Translations under genes and position numbers: made by a program
Notes under the pieces: model-generated
The model's database searches: none
The model's input: only the letters and a program-made list of their open reading frames with translations
Told to the model about the DNA's origin: nothing
Assembly (NCBI GenBank): GCA_027943335.1
Contig: BSBK01007726.1
Coordinates: 186,001-250,000, forward strand
Reading direction: 5' to 3'
Length of the DNA stretch: 64,000 nt
Source: Chamaecyparis obtusa
Lineage: Eukaryota; Streptophyta; Pinopsida; Cupressales; Cupressaceae
Shown: positions 45,196 through 57,289 of the stretch, in pieces
Layout: each line of letters begins with the position of its first letter
How positions within the stretch are numbered: the first letter of the stretch is position 1

Positions 45196-46683
45196 TTTAG
45201 AATAATGGAGAGGGGGGTGAATCAATTATCTAGTGTCCCAAGTCAAAATGTATAATCCAAAAAAAATTATCTCAAACTTCTACTACTCGGTAACTCAAAA
45301 TACTAAACTATCTGTGCTTTTACCGATTACCAGCCAATAACATATAATGATTACCGATCAAATCAAATATGCAATATGTAAAGCATGATAACAAACAATC
45401 ACCACAATCAACACATAACACAAGAGATTTAACGTGGAAACTTTGTGAAGGGAAAAACCACCTGGGACCGGCAACCCAAAAATTGTTCACTCTTTTGAAG
45501 TGAGGTTGGTGAAGACCCAACCCTATTAAAGGTTACAAACACACTGTTAGGTGTGACCTTGTTAGAGGATTTTAGACCAATCATTATCGTCCAACCAATA
45601 TTCACTATGGGGTTGACTAGATATAACAATGTTCATTCTATGAATGATACATAAAAAGACTTTCCTACTCCACTCAGTTAAGAGATTTGACTACGTACAA
45701 TGGTTAAAATGTAACAATAGGTGATCTGCCTTAATACAACTTCAATTGCAGATGTACAGATCAATGTTAGGCTCATTGAAATCCTCTGATCATTATAACA
45801 ATTTTGTTTCAATCAATATCAGTGACTTACTGTCGCTTGGTAATAGCTTCCTGACACTCGGTATATTTTGTAGTTTGGTTCTCTTTAACCAGTTTGATCA
45901 AGTATGCATGAAAACTTGTTCATGCAATAATACTATAGTCTCCTTCTTCTAGCATTTGTTTCATTGTGAAACTCTGGTCTCTCATATAGACATGTAAACC
46001 ATTTTCTTCTCCTCCATTATATTTTGTCACTTAATCATCTTCATTGATTTTGTCACTTTAACCTTCCTTGGCTATTGTGTCAATAACACATTTCATTTCA
46101 ATCCTTTAGATCTTCCTCGAATTATGCTAGTCGTCGATCTTTGTAACAAACTTCATCTGTTACCTCAAAGTTATACACTTTCTAGCTCATCAATCCTTAT
46201 CAGCTAAACTAATCATTTAGTTCCTTTCTCTTGCTCGGTTATCAAAGAAATGCATCAGTGAACACAAGCTTGGTTTACACTATGCTCGGTATAGACTACA
46301 CTCCGTCGATGTATATTGTAATGCTTCATTAACCAACAACACTGCTTTGTGTCTTTCAGCTCTATCCTTCATCATAGATGAATGCAACATAATCAAGTCA
46401 ATATCGTAAGGTCATAGACCCATCAACAAGTTACCCAATGTATTTCTTATCCTCATCTGTCATATACATCTTCCTCATGTAGATATATCTATTCTTCATC
46501 TCTTTCACTCCTTTTCTATAGATGTTTCGGTATAGTAACTTACAAGATAAGTGATGTCCAACTAGTTGACATCAATGACAACATAATACTGATTTAATCA
46601 TCTTACATATCTAATCAGAAACTCCTCGATGATCTTTAATCACAGATTCTTCAATCACGTTCTAAATCAGTTGTAGTTCATCA
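45196..46683 (-). repeat. Left LTR (3' LTR) of Copia 2
   Basis: It runs from the degraded terminus before gaataatggagaggggggtg to ttgtagttcatca. It contains a roughly 60-bp stretch near 46612-46672 that is deleted in the right LTR. Adjacent internal sequence atctatccctttgg is, on the minus strand, the polypurine tract ccaaagggatagat. Confidence 0.92.
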
Positions 46684-47177
46684 ATCTATCCCTTTGGCAT
46701 TGATGGCAACTCAAGTAATATGAAATATACCATACACATACCAAACATGTATTCTACAACTCTGTGAAGAAATTTTGTACAAACTCTCCCTAGCTTAATA
46801 TGTTTAATCACTATGTTACTAAAACAACATTACAAATCTTATGTTCTTAGTAATTGATCTTCATTGTTTTGCTTCTTCCTTCTAGCTTATCTCTCCCTTA
46901 GATAGATGGTTCAGTGTTCTCATCGGTTCATATTGTTTCATATTGTTTATCTCTCCCTTCGACAACAATGCCAAAGAAACAAATAAAAAAAATTCTTTGT
47001 AGTAGCCATGTAGCTCTCTATTGTTCGGTGCATTCTCTATATCTTTGTATACTGATATGCCAATCTATTCCAGTTCTCCAAACTTTTCACAGCCTTAGAC
47101 ATGATCCAAAGTGTGAACTATGCTGCATCAACATGAGTGATCTGATAAGATTAAGTTGATGCAACATCCAGATCACA

Positions 47178-47852
47178 TTAGTGATCGGTAGATTGGGGAT
47201 GAACCTCAAGTCGAGTCCTCAAGTATTCAAATGTGTCCTTCGGTAGAGGCTTTGTAAATATTTTTGCAAGTTGTTCTTTAGATGTAAAAAATTCTAACTT
47301 CACTTGCTTCTCCTATACTTGTTCTCTTAAGTAGTGATACTTAATAGATATATGCTTTGTCTTAGAGTGCATCACTTGATTCTTTGAAATATTAATGGCA
47401 CTAGTGTTATCACAGTATATAATCACCGGCTCAGTGATTACCTCATTCATTCCTTCCAACACTTGCTTAATATATGCAATGTTTGAACAATTTTTAGTAG
47501 TAGCAACATACTCTACTTCAGCTGTAGACTGAGAAATGTAAGCCTACTTCTTACTCATCCATGTAACAAGTCTTTCACCAAAGAAAAATGCTCCTCCAGT
47601 GGTGCTTTTTCTATCATCCACATTTCCAGCCCAATCAGCATTGGTATAAACCTTCAGTTCAAATTTTCCTTCCTTAGGATACCATAGTCCATAATCTTCA
47701 GTCTTTTTCAGGTATCTTATGATTCTCTTTGTAGCAACCATGTGTGATTCTCTAGGGTTTGTAGAAAATCTAGCAACAATTCCCACAACATGTGCTATAT
47801 CTGGTCTACTATGAACTACATACATTAACTTAGCAATCATAGATCGGTACAA
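47178..47852 (-). pseudogene. RNase H and polyprotein C-terminus, Copia 2
   Basis: MYRSMIAKLMYVVHSRPDIA opens the RT connection; YTNADWAGNVDDRKSTTGGA is the RNase H start (Asp present), and ERLVTWMSKK follows. The C-terminus is FTKPLPKDTFEYLRTRLEV with stop TAA at 47178-47180. Stops break it after 47544. Confidence 0.9.
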
Positions 47853-47854
47853 GT

Positions 47855-49188
47855 CTAGTTTACCTCTGCAGTTTCATCTTCCTTAGTCAGTTTACATCTA
47901 GTAGCCATTGATGTTCCCATAGGTTTAACATCTTCCATGCCAAATGTCTTCAATACTTCTTTTATATATTTAGATTGTGTGATGAATATCCCATCACTCT
48001 GTTGAATCACTTGTAGTCCTAGAAAGAACTTAATCTCTCTGAACATAGACATTTCAAACTCTTTCCTCATCTCATCAGCAAAGGCTTTACATATGTGATC
48101 TTGGCCTCCAAAAATAATATCATCCATAAATATTTCAGCAATAAGAATAGTATCATTAGTATCTCCTTTCATATACAAATTGTTGTTCTCACTAGTTCTA
48201 ACAAATCCAATACTTAACAAGTATGTAACCTTTCATACTAGGCTCTCGGTGCTTGCTTCAAACCATATAAATTTTTATGTAGTCTACATACCATGTCTTT
48301 ATTGTCTGGATCAATGAACCCTTTTGGTTGTTCTATGTAGACCTCTTCTTCAAGTATTCCATTCAAAAAAGTTGACTTAACATCCATTTTATAAACCTTG
48401 AATTTCTTGTGTACAACATATGCAAGTAACATTCTAACTCCTAGTCTAGCAATAGGTGTGAATGTCTCACCATAATCAATTCCTTCCTCCTGTGCATATC
48501 CCTTGCATACTAATATGGCTTTATTTCTTGCTACCTCTCCATTTTCATTCAGTTTGTTCCTGAATATCCATTTAGTACCGATAACATTCTTGTCTTTAGG
48601 TCGGGGTACTAAAATCCAGGTTTTTTTCTTTTCTATTTGCTCAATTTCTTCTTTCATTACATTAACCCATTCATCATTTTCTAATGCAACCTTTACATTT
48701 TTTGGTTCATATTCACAAACTAGACATGTACCTTGTCTTGTCTTACTCCTTTTTTGCATGCTAGCTTGTTTGTCTCCAATAATTTGTGTCTTAGGATGAT
48801 GTCTCCTGACAAATCTTGCTAGTACTCGGTCTCTTCTTTCTTGTTCATCCTGGGCAAGTTCATTTACTTGCTCGATAGGTCCATCCTGCTCGTTGGTTTC
48901 TCTTTCCTGTTCCTCGGTAGGGTTTTCCCGCTGACCGATTATCACTGTATGCGGCTTTGGTAGATACTCAGGTTGTTCAATGTAAGTGAATCTACCATAG
49001 TCTTTCAGTTCCTTTCTAGTTTCCTCTGCATTGTTGTCATCAAACTCATCTACTCGAACATTAGTACTTTCAATCATTTTATTTGTAGCTTTATTCGGAC
49101 ACTTATATGCTTTGCTTTTAGTGGAATATCCTACAAATATCCCTTCATCACCTTTTGAGTCAAATTTTCCATTTCTTTCATCTTTCAA
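47855..49188 (-). pseudogene. Integrase C-terminus and reverse transcriptase, Copia 2
   Basis: 49188-48238 is open: KFDSKGDEGIFVGYSTKSKA (integrase C-terminal), a Glu-rich linker (EQERETNEQDG), then the RT motifs IGTKWIFRNKLNENGEV, FTPIARLGVRMLLAYV, KMDVKSTFLNGILEEEVYIE and NLYGLKQAPRA. A frameshift leads to 48220-47855 with EIFMDDIIFGGQDH, the catalytic loop (normally YVDD; both aspartates retained), and KFFLGLQVIQQSDG. This domain copies the RNA into cDNA; one frameshift and the join to RNase H are the visible defects. Confidence 0.93.
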
Positions 49189-49290
49189 AATAAAACATTT
49201 GCTTCCAAAAATCTTGAAATAACTTATAGTGGGTTTGTGTCCAAACCATAACTCGTTGGGTGTCTTGTTAGTGTCCTTCTTTAGTTGTAC

Positions 49291-49875
49291 TCAATTAACA
49301 ACATAAACAGTTGTACTGACAGCTTCCCTCCAATATGTCTGAGCAACATTTTTTTGCAACATCAGTGTCCTAGCATAGTCAACTATTGACCTATTCCTTC
49401 TTTTAGCAATGCCATTTTGCTGAGGTGTCCTCGGTGCAGAGACATGTCTTTTAATACCATGCTCATTGCAGAAATTAGTAAATTCATCAGAGATAAATTC
49501 ACCTCCTCTATCAGATCTTAAGCATTTCAATTCTTTACCAGTATCTTTTTCTACTTTTGCCTTATACCACTTGAACATCTTGAATGCTTCAGATTTTTCT
49601 TTTAAGAACATGATAGTCATCAATCTAGTATAATCATCAACAAAAAGAATAAAGTATCTATCACCATAATAATTCCGAGTTCTCATAGGACCACATAGGT
49701 CGGTATGAACCAACTCAAGTATCTTCTTTGTTGAATAGTCTTTGATTTTGAAACTAGACTTAGTCATCTTACCTTTCTGACATTCATGACACATAACATG
49801 ATCAGGCTTTGACAAGCTAGGTAGACCTCTAACTCTTTTTCTTTTGCTAATCTTAATCATGTTATCAAAATTCAC
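49291..49875 (-). pseudogene. Integrase catalytic core, Copia 2
   Basis: A 194-codon open frame: CHECQKGKMTKSSF (zinc-binding half), LVHTDLCGPMRT (Asp 1), FVDDYTRLMTIMFLKEKSEA, LRSDRGGEFISDEF (Asp 2), CNEHGIKRHVSAPRTPQQNG then AKRRNRS. The catalytic Glu following QQNG(V/I) is changed to Ala (usual NGVAERkNR or NGIvERrNR, here NGIAKRRNR), which would matter if real. It belongs to the same frame as the protease segment upstream. Confidence 0.92.
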
Positions 49876-49881
49876 ATGGCA

Positions 49882-50349
49882 TTACCTTTTATGCCACAAC
49901 CATGCATCTTCATCTTTCATTATCAAACAAGAAGATTGATCAATATCAAGATAAAATAGATTACCTCTGGATTGTGTACCAGTTCTGACAAGTCTTCCTC
50001 CATCATCATATATCTTTACTTTTTTGCTCTCAAAAGCAAGTCGGTGGCTTGAATTGTTCAGCTGTGCCAAACCTAGAAAATTATAGTTCAGTCCTTTTAC
50101 CCAATAAGCATTTTCACATTTTATTCTATCATTAATCATCAAGAATCCTTTACCTTTTACCATACGGGGTGCATCATTACCCATTCTTACAAATCCTCCA
50201 TTGTATTCATCAAGTTGATCAAATTTCTCTTCATCACCAGTCATGTGATGTGTACAGCCACTATCTATGATCCATGTATCATTTTTGTTAACTTTAGAGA
50301 TCAGTGTTGTTTCTACATATTTTTCTTCTTCCTCTGAGTCATCTTTCAT
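49882..50349 (-). pseudogene. Copia protease and pre-integrase region, Copia 2
   Basis: WIIDSGCTHHMTGDEEKF has the protease active-site Asp-Ser-Gly; GFVRMGNDAPRMVKGKGFL and YWVKGLNYNFLGLAQLN follow; then SRGNLFYLDIDQSSC and DEDAWLWHKR begin the pre-integrase domain. Open for 155 codons. Confidence 0.93.
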
Positions 50350-50469
50350 AGAAATAAATACAACTTGAACTACATCATCATCAGAGTCAGATTCAGATTC
50401 ATTTTCTTCAGCTATGTAACATACCTTTTTGCCTTAGTCATTATTGTCTATGTTGTCTTTGTTGTTGTG

Positions 50470-51330
50470 TCAGTAGCTCCTATTGTTTCTTCTCCCATAG
50501 CTTCCTTCAGATCGGTCTTTAGTTCTTTCATCATCTTTCTTATGTGGACATCTAGTAGCAATGTGGCCAACCTCTTTACAATTAAAGCATGCTAAAGGTA
50601 ATTTACCTCTATATCTCCCTTTACCTTTAGGTAACCTTCTAGCCATAAGAGCTTCAAGTTCATCAAGCTCATCATCAGTATTACTGTCACTATCATTATT
50701 ATTATTCTGGCTACTAGACTTACCAATCTTCAAAGAAGTCATAAAAGAAGATTCAATAGATGGTACAAGACTATTGTCAAAGTTATTCAATTCAAAGGTT
50801 GTAAGTTTACCAATCAGATTGTCAAGAGTAAGATTGTTACTAGATGCAGACCTTGTTTCATGAATTGTAGATATTCTGATTGCATAAACCGGCAATAAGG
50901 TTCTGAGAACTTTTCTTACTACTGTCTCTTCACTAATAAACCATCAGATGCTCTAATATCATGTACTACCTCTTTCAATCTATTTGTGTACTGCACAATA
51001 TTTTCACCTTCCTTCATCTTCATATCATTGAATCTACCCCTTAGGCTTTCAGCTCCGTCTCTTTTAACATTCACATCACCACTGTAAACTTGAGAAAGTT
51101 TATCCCACATACCTTTGGCAGTTGTGCAACTTTTAATATCTTCAAATTCGACATCGGTACAGGAAACATCAATCTCCATCATCGTAACATTGTGTTTATG
51201 CCTGTCTCTTAGTTGATCAAGAGTCAAGGGACCAGTGGTCGGTTCAATGTAGCCATTCTCCATCAGTTCTAGTGTAGAATTCCCAATTCCAAATATGTGT
51301 AGCTTCATTCAACTTTGTCATACTACAAAG
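50470..51330 (-). pseudogene. Gag with zinc knuckle, Copia 2
   Basis: 51308-50919 holds the UBN2-type gag: VEFEDIKSCTTAKGMWDKL, LRGRFNDMKMKEGENIVQY. After a frameshift near 50910, 50895-50470 continues with NLTDLIGKL-like NNLTLDNLIGKLTTFELNNF, an Asp-rich linker (DSDSNTDDELDELEALMAR) and the intact knuckle CFNCKEVGHIATRCPHKK. Gag forms the virus-like particle and the knuckle binds the element RNA. Confidence 0.92.
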
Positions 51331-51418
51331 TTATCTTTGTTTAGCTTTGGCACTTCCCTCTTATACATTTTGAAATCTTTGTGCTGAAGTCCTTAAAACT
51401 CTATTCCAAGAAACCAAC

Positions 51419-51430
51419 GCTCTGATACCA
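51419..51430 (-). other. Primer binding site, Copia 2 (initiator Met tRNA)
   Basis: TGGTATCAGAGC on the minus strand, two bases inside the 5' LTR; a perfect match to the standard plant Copia primer site. Confidence 0.95.
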
Positions 51431-51432
51431 AT

Positions 51433-52866
51433 TGTTAGAATGAATGAGAGGGGGGTGAATCAGTTATCCAGTGTCCCAAGTCAAAATGTATAATCCAAAA
51501 CAAATTATCTCAAACTTTTGCTACTCGATAACTCAAAATACTAAACTCTCTATGCTTTTACTGATTACCAGCCAATAACATATAATGATTACTGATCAAA
51601 TAAAATATGCAATATGTAAAGTATGATAAAAAACAATCACCACAATCAACACATAACATAAGAGATTTAACGTGGAAACCCTGTGAAGGGAAAAACCAAT
51701 TGGAACGAGCAACCCAAAAATTGTTCACTTTTCTGAAGTGAGGTCGGTGAAGACCCAACCTTGTTAAAGGTTACAAACACACTATTAGTTGTGACCTTGT
51801 TAGAGGATTTTAGACCAACTGTTATCATCCAACCAACATTCACTATGGGGTTGATAGGATAATAATGTTCATTCTATGAATGATACATAAAAGACTTTCC
51901 TAGTCCACTCGGTTAAGAGATTTGACTATGTACAATGGTTAAAATGTAACAGTAGGTGATTTTCCTTAATACAACTTCAATTGCAGATGTACAAATCAAT
52001 TTTAGGCTCATTCAAATCCTCTGATCATTATAACAATTTTGTTTCAATCAATATCAGTGACTTACTGTCGCTCGGTAATAGCTTCCTGATGCTCGGTACA
52101 TATTCTACAGTTCGGTTCTCCTTAACTAGTTTGATCAGGTATGCATGAAAACTTGTTCACATGATAATTCTGTAGTCTCCTTCTAACATTCATTTCATTG
52201 TGAAACTCTAGTCTCTTATATAGACATGTAAACCATTTTCTTCTCCTCCAATAAATTTTGTTACTTAATCATCTTCGTTGATTTTTCTACTTTAGCCTTC
52301 CTTGGTTGATGTGTCAATAACACGTTTCATTTCAATCCTTTAGATCTTCCTTGAATTATGCTAGTCGTCGATCATTGTAACAAACTTCATCTGTTACCTC
52401 GAAGTTATACACTTTCCAACTCATCAATCCTTATCGGCTAAACTAATCATTTAGTTCCTTTTTCTTGCTCGGTTATCAAAGAAATGTGTTGGTGAACACA
52501 AGCTTGGTTTACACTATGCTCAGTATACACTACACTCCATCGGTGTATACTATAATGCTTCATTAACTAACAACACTACTTTGTGTCTTTCAACTCTATC
52601 CTTCATCATAGATGAATGCAACATAATCAAGTCAATATCATAAGGTCATAGACTCATCAACAAGTTACCTAATGTATTCCTTATCCTCATCTGTCATATA
52701 CATCTTCCTCATGTAGATATATATGTTCTTCATCTCTTTCACTCCTTTTCTACATATGTTTCGGTATAGTAACTTAGAAGATAAGTGTTGTCAAACTAGT
52801 TGACATCAATGACAACATAATACTGATTTAATCATCTTACTAGTTGACATCAGTTGTAGTTCATCA
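51433..52866 (-). repeat. Right LTR (5' LTR) of Copia 2
   Basis: It opens tgttagaatgaatgagagg and ends ttgtagttcatca. It shows a deletion near 52842-52846 compared with the left LTR. Confidence 0.94.
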
Positions 52867-52871
52867 AAGTC

Positions 52872-53454
52872 AGTATACAAGGTTTGGAGTGTTTTCACAT
52901 GAGTCAAGGGATCACCTTTTCCATTATATTTCTCCAAGTGATTTATTTCCATGTATTAAGGAACAATTGAATGAATGATATCTTGGGAAAAAAGATTGTG
53001 TATGTCACAAGTTGGAATGTTGAACTTGGACTGAGTTATGGAGGAAAGTTTTTGTAAGGAGTAAACACTGAGGGAAAGGTTTTTAATGGTGGTTTCAATG
53101 GATATGTTGGTATTGGACATGTGTGATTTAGTGAAGGATGTTGAATATTATCAGAAGTGGATAGAGGTGTTGTATTATGGTATGTAGGTATAGATGAAGG
53201 TTGGGAAATGTTGGAATAATATGCAAATATGTTCTTAAGATATATATTATCACGTATTTGAGAGGAGTGTTGTCATTGTTGTCAATATATTTCTTTGTTT
53301 TTTATGGTGTTATAGTGATGTTCAGATAGTTTGTTGGTTGTTTGTAGCTTGTATATAGAAGATTAGAATCTATAGATGGTATGAGTGTGTTATGGGATAT
53401 ATATAGCTGATTCACTTCAACTTTCAGAGGTTCATATGAATATTTGAGTGAGTA
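52872..53454 (+). other. Non-coding region, probably gag leader of a decayed element
   Basis: T- and G-rich plus-strand DNA with broken frames (for example VYKVWSVFT and GSPFPLYFSK) preceding the protease remnant. It is also the right-hand continuation of the DNA into which Copia 2 inserted. Confidence 0.35.
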
Positions 53455-54523
53455 ATGGGTTTCTATGTTGTGACTACTTTTCCATTGTTGTTATGTGTTC
53501 TAGATGTGTTTTGGATCTATGATTTTAAATTTTATTTATCACATCTAAAGTTAAATAAAGTGCATACTAATCCTTTACCTTCTCATTCTACCAATACCAT
53601 CGATCTAGCCAATCTATTACCTTCCTCTTCCACTATGATTATTGAACTTACCAACTTTGAGACTTTGAATGTTGATGGTATATGTGATGCATCCAATAAT
53701 TATCAATCTAAATCTAAACCCAAACCTAAGCCTAAGATTAAATCTTGCATTACCTTCGATCCTAAGGAGACTATTAAGGCACCTAATAGACCCCTATACA
53801 ATACTATTGTAAAGATTAATGAAAAGCTCTGTGTGGATTCCTTATTGATTATGTGTGTATGGTGAATGTTATTAATAAATAATATCTTTTCACAAGACAT
53901 TTTTATTAAGTTACTAATGACAAACCCAATGTGATGATTAAGGTACATGATGGTTTCACTTTTCCAACCATATGTACTATTGACCTTCCTATTGAAGTTA
54001 GTAAGAACTGCTTAGCTATCACCTTCTCTATTATTCCTACTTTGATCAATTCCAAGTAAGGCTAGAACATCCTTGGCTTACTTACATAAAATCTATCCCC
54101 TTTACTTAAGTTTTTTAACTTTCCTCATAATGGATAAATTATCATGATAAATCATAGTTTATATAATCCTTTGGCAAGTTGTGGAAACTTTATCATCAAC
54201 TTTTTTTGACCTTAAACCCCTCAACACTTGTAAATATAAAAGTGTTATGTCTTATCCTCCTAGAAATTAAAAGATGATTTATGATTTCCATGTTGAGAAA
54301 ACCTAAAGATGTTCAGCCTCATCATCTCAAACCTAGACTCCTTCCCACACCTTCCATTCCTCCTATTTATGCTTTAGTTTTACCTCCTATTTCATATAAA
54401 TGTTTGACATTCTCTATCTCTCAACCTAGTAAGGTTCCTTACATTCCTCTTCCTTTAAAGGATAAAAAGGATCCCATGTTGATTGACCTCAAACCTTCCC
54501 AAATATTAAGCATTATTTAAATA
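53455..54523 (+). pseudogene. Ty3-like gag/protease remnant, plus strand
   Basis: 53455-53865 is open, with a Lys/Pro run (SKSKPKPKPKIKSC) and TIKAPNRPLYNTIVKINEK. Beyond several stops the frames give DGFTFPTICTIDLPIEV, LAITFSIIPT and FPHNG...INHSLYNPLAS, resembling the flap and C-terminal parts of a retropepsin-like domain. 54281-54520 is Pro-rich (LPTPSIPPIYALVLPP). It corresponds in kind to the gag/protease ORF at 6468-8462 but belongs to a different family and strand. No RT or integrase follows. Confidence 0.5.
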
Positions 54524-55110
54524 TATCCTAACTATTTCCAATAGCTAGACTTACTATAAGAAAACAATAAAACGTAACTTTTACCTTTGTACTTTTGTAG
54601 ACCTAGAAATAGGACTGCGCAAAATTTATGGACCATGCATTACATCAAAAAAATTCTAATTCACCAAAATATCATGCAACAGAATGCAGAGCATTCTTTA
54701 TAAGGACTTCAAATACTATTTTTGACATATTTTAGCTTCCCATATTTCCATCTTCCATGTACACCATATACTAGCTCTTTATCGCCACCAAACATTAGAA
54801 GAACATGTTAGCATATAATACAACACTTTAAATACTCTTTACTTCATGTATTAGGCTTTAGATACTCTTTATTTCTTATCAACCATCAAATACTCTTTCT
54901 AGCACAACTCTCCATCAAAACAATATTGAACACAACTCTTATGCTTATTTGCATTATGTTGACATCAATACAAACATCATGTTGACATCAATGATAACAT
55001 TGAGCTTATAATGCTAACATATAATATGCTTATTGTTATTATGGTTGTTAACTTTTATATAATTGAAAAGGTTATTGTATAATGATTCACCCCCTCTTAG
55101 TGTAAGTGTG
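54524..55110 (+). repeat. Degenerate Copia-type LTR remnant
   Basis: Contains 'ttgacatcaatga.aacat' motifs (54960-55000) shared with the Copia LTRs and ends near 55081 with gattcaccccctcttagtg, the inverted form of the common LTR opening. Heavily decayed; plus orientation. Confidence 0.4.
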
Positions 55111-57200
55111 TGGCCATCACAAAGTATGACATTATTGTTCTACATTGTGATGACCTCCCTTCACCACTTTTAGCAAACTTGTTCTTGTTGAACATCTTCA
55201 TGAAATAAAAGCTACAAAAATATCTTTGTTCAAGAATGAATCATACAATATAGATCTCAGGCCCTAGATGTTACAACTGGTATTATTTCTAAAGTTGAAA
55301 CTTCACCTTAATGGAGACTCGACTTCTTATGTGAATCTACTTGTCTAGAATATGATTATAATGAAGTTCTTAGAGCCAAATGAAATATAACTAAGATTAA
55401 TTGGAGCTTCAATTATATGTATATCAATTGATATTTGGAAAATTCTTTGATATTTTTAAATGGTATAGTAATAATTAGGCAAATATCATGTGATTATTAA
55501 ATGGTACATATAAATGCTAAGCAAATTAAACCTTAATAAAATACATGTATTGCAATTATCATGTTAATTATGGGCCTAAGATTGGCATGGATATTTTATG
55601 GTATTAGTGGAAGTTGTTCTCATATGTAGTGAACTTTTAATTGTATTTGTAAAATAGGTCATCATACATAGTGAAATCTTATTAGTATTAGTTAATAGGT
55701 GAGTAAATTAATAAATGTATTTGAAATTTTAGATGACTACCATTACAAATACATAGATTTATAAGCTAAAAATTTTTACTTCAAATAACTTGTAAAATAA
55801 TTTGTTCAAAATTGATATACATTTGATCAATAATATGTCAAGTCTAGGTGCTTTGGTCCCCTAATGATTACAATGTTTTTTTCCATTTCAAATTTGTGGA
55901 CATGAATTACTCGTTAATTGACAAAGATTTAATTTTTAGAAATTTATCTAAGTTATTTTATTACTTAAATTAGTCATATTAAAAATGACCTAAGATACTT
56001 GGATGGCTTTTTATAATATTTTGTAGCTAGGTCAACTAAGATTAGGTAAAAAAATAATTGATTCATGTTTTCACAAGAGGTTACTTCCACATTTTTTACA
56101 GTCTCTTTAATTTAAGCAGTCCAACAAAATTTAATTTTTTTAATTTTGTGATGAATTAAAATGCAATCTATATGTAATTGAATCTACATTGCTATATGAA
56201 GAGGGTGAATAAGTGGGAGGGAAAATAAATAAAAATAGAATTAAGAGATTATTTGATACTAGTCATTAATCAATTCTTGAATATAAAAGTGGAGCATCAT
56301 TCATGCAAAATTAATTTAGCCTTTTGTCCATTGAACTATTTATTATGTATTTAATGTATTGAAGATAAAATTTATTTCATTAAATTATGGTGGATATCTT
56401 CTAAATTATTAGAGAGCAATGTTTCAAATCGTTTGAGATAAAGTGATGGGTTAGTTTATATGTCTAATCATTTTCTTTTTAGAGAGGAATCAAGGTCCTC
56501 ACAAAATCCATCATCCACTCCTAAAGTTCAATTCCTGAGGGAAACTCACTTAAAATATACCTCACTATTCCTCAAGATCAATACATGTGTAGACACAAGT
56601 CGCAAATCTTTTAATGTCATCATTATTTTTGTTAGTTAGATCACAACATATTTTTTTGCCAATTCAGTAAAATAAATTAGTCCCTTAAATAACATTCATA
56701 ATCAATGACATAATGTTTTTATCTACTAGATGTGTTGATATATCCTTCAAGAATAACCTTTGCCCATTCAAATTTTTAGGTTCTCATATATAAACTTTCC
56801 AAACTAAATTAGTTTTATGTTAATATGAGTAAAACTTCACAGGTTATAGAAGTTTATAGAGATATAGTTTTGATAAAAATAATTTATATAAGAAAATAAT
56901 TGACTCTATATACAAGACAAAGTTAAAGTTGAGTAATGAAGTAAAATTGACTATAGATATTCTAAATACTTATATACAAGACAAAGTTAAAGTCTAATAA
57001 AGAAATAAATGATGAAAATGTAAATATAGATTAATATATAGAAGTACAAAATAGGCTAATATTAATCATAATAGTATTAACAATTATATTTTAAAATCAT
57101 GAATTAGTCACATTTTATGAAAATAAATGTTCATAAATTTTTTAATAAACATACAGTTTCTAAATGTTTTCTTCGGCAACTCCTTGGAGCCTCAGTTAGT
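55111..57200. other. AT-rich DNA without recognised features
   Basis: About 2 kb with no credible ORF, repeat pair or RNA gene. A small local duplication around 'tatacaagacaaagttaaagt' occurs at about 56908 and 56968. Confidence 0.5.
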
Positions 57201-57289
57201 GAACATTATAGACTAATATAATAAATCTTATGCCCATTAGATTTTGAAATTTTCTTATCACATTCATCTTGGATTGAAATATTTGTTTG

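Larger units (their letters stand above)
45196..52866 (-). mobile_element. Copia-type LTR retrotransposon 2
   Basis: 7,671 bp, complete. The 5-bp duplication is AAGTC on the right (52867-52871) and AAGTT on the left (45191-45195, one C-to-T change). The left terminus has also lost its TG (now TT). LTRs 45196-46683 and 51433-52866; exact initiator-Met primer site; minus-strand polyprotein in the order gag, protease, integrase, RT, RNase H. Damage is limited to a few stops and about four frameshifts, so it is the best preserved element here. Its LTRs look roughly 90 percent identical by eye. Confidence 0.95.

Noticed and set aside
50365..50595. Hydrophobic plus-strand frame
   Set aside because: Complement of the gag linker and zinc-knuckle region of Copia 2.
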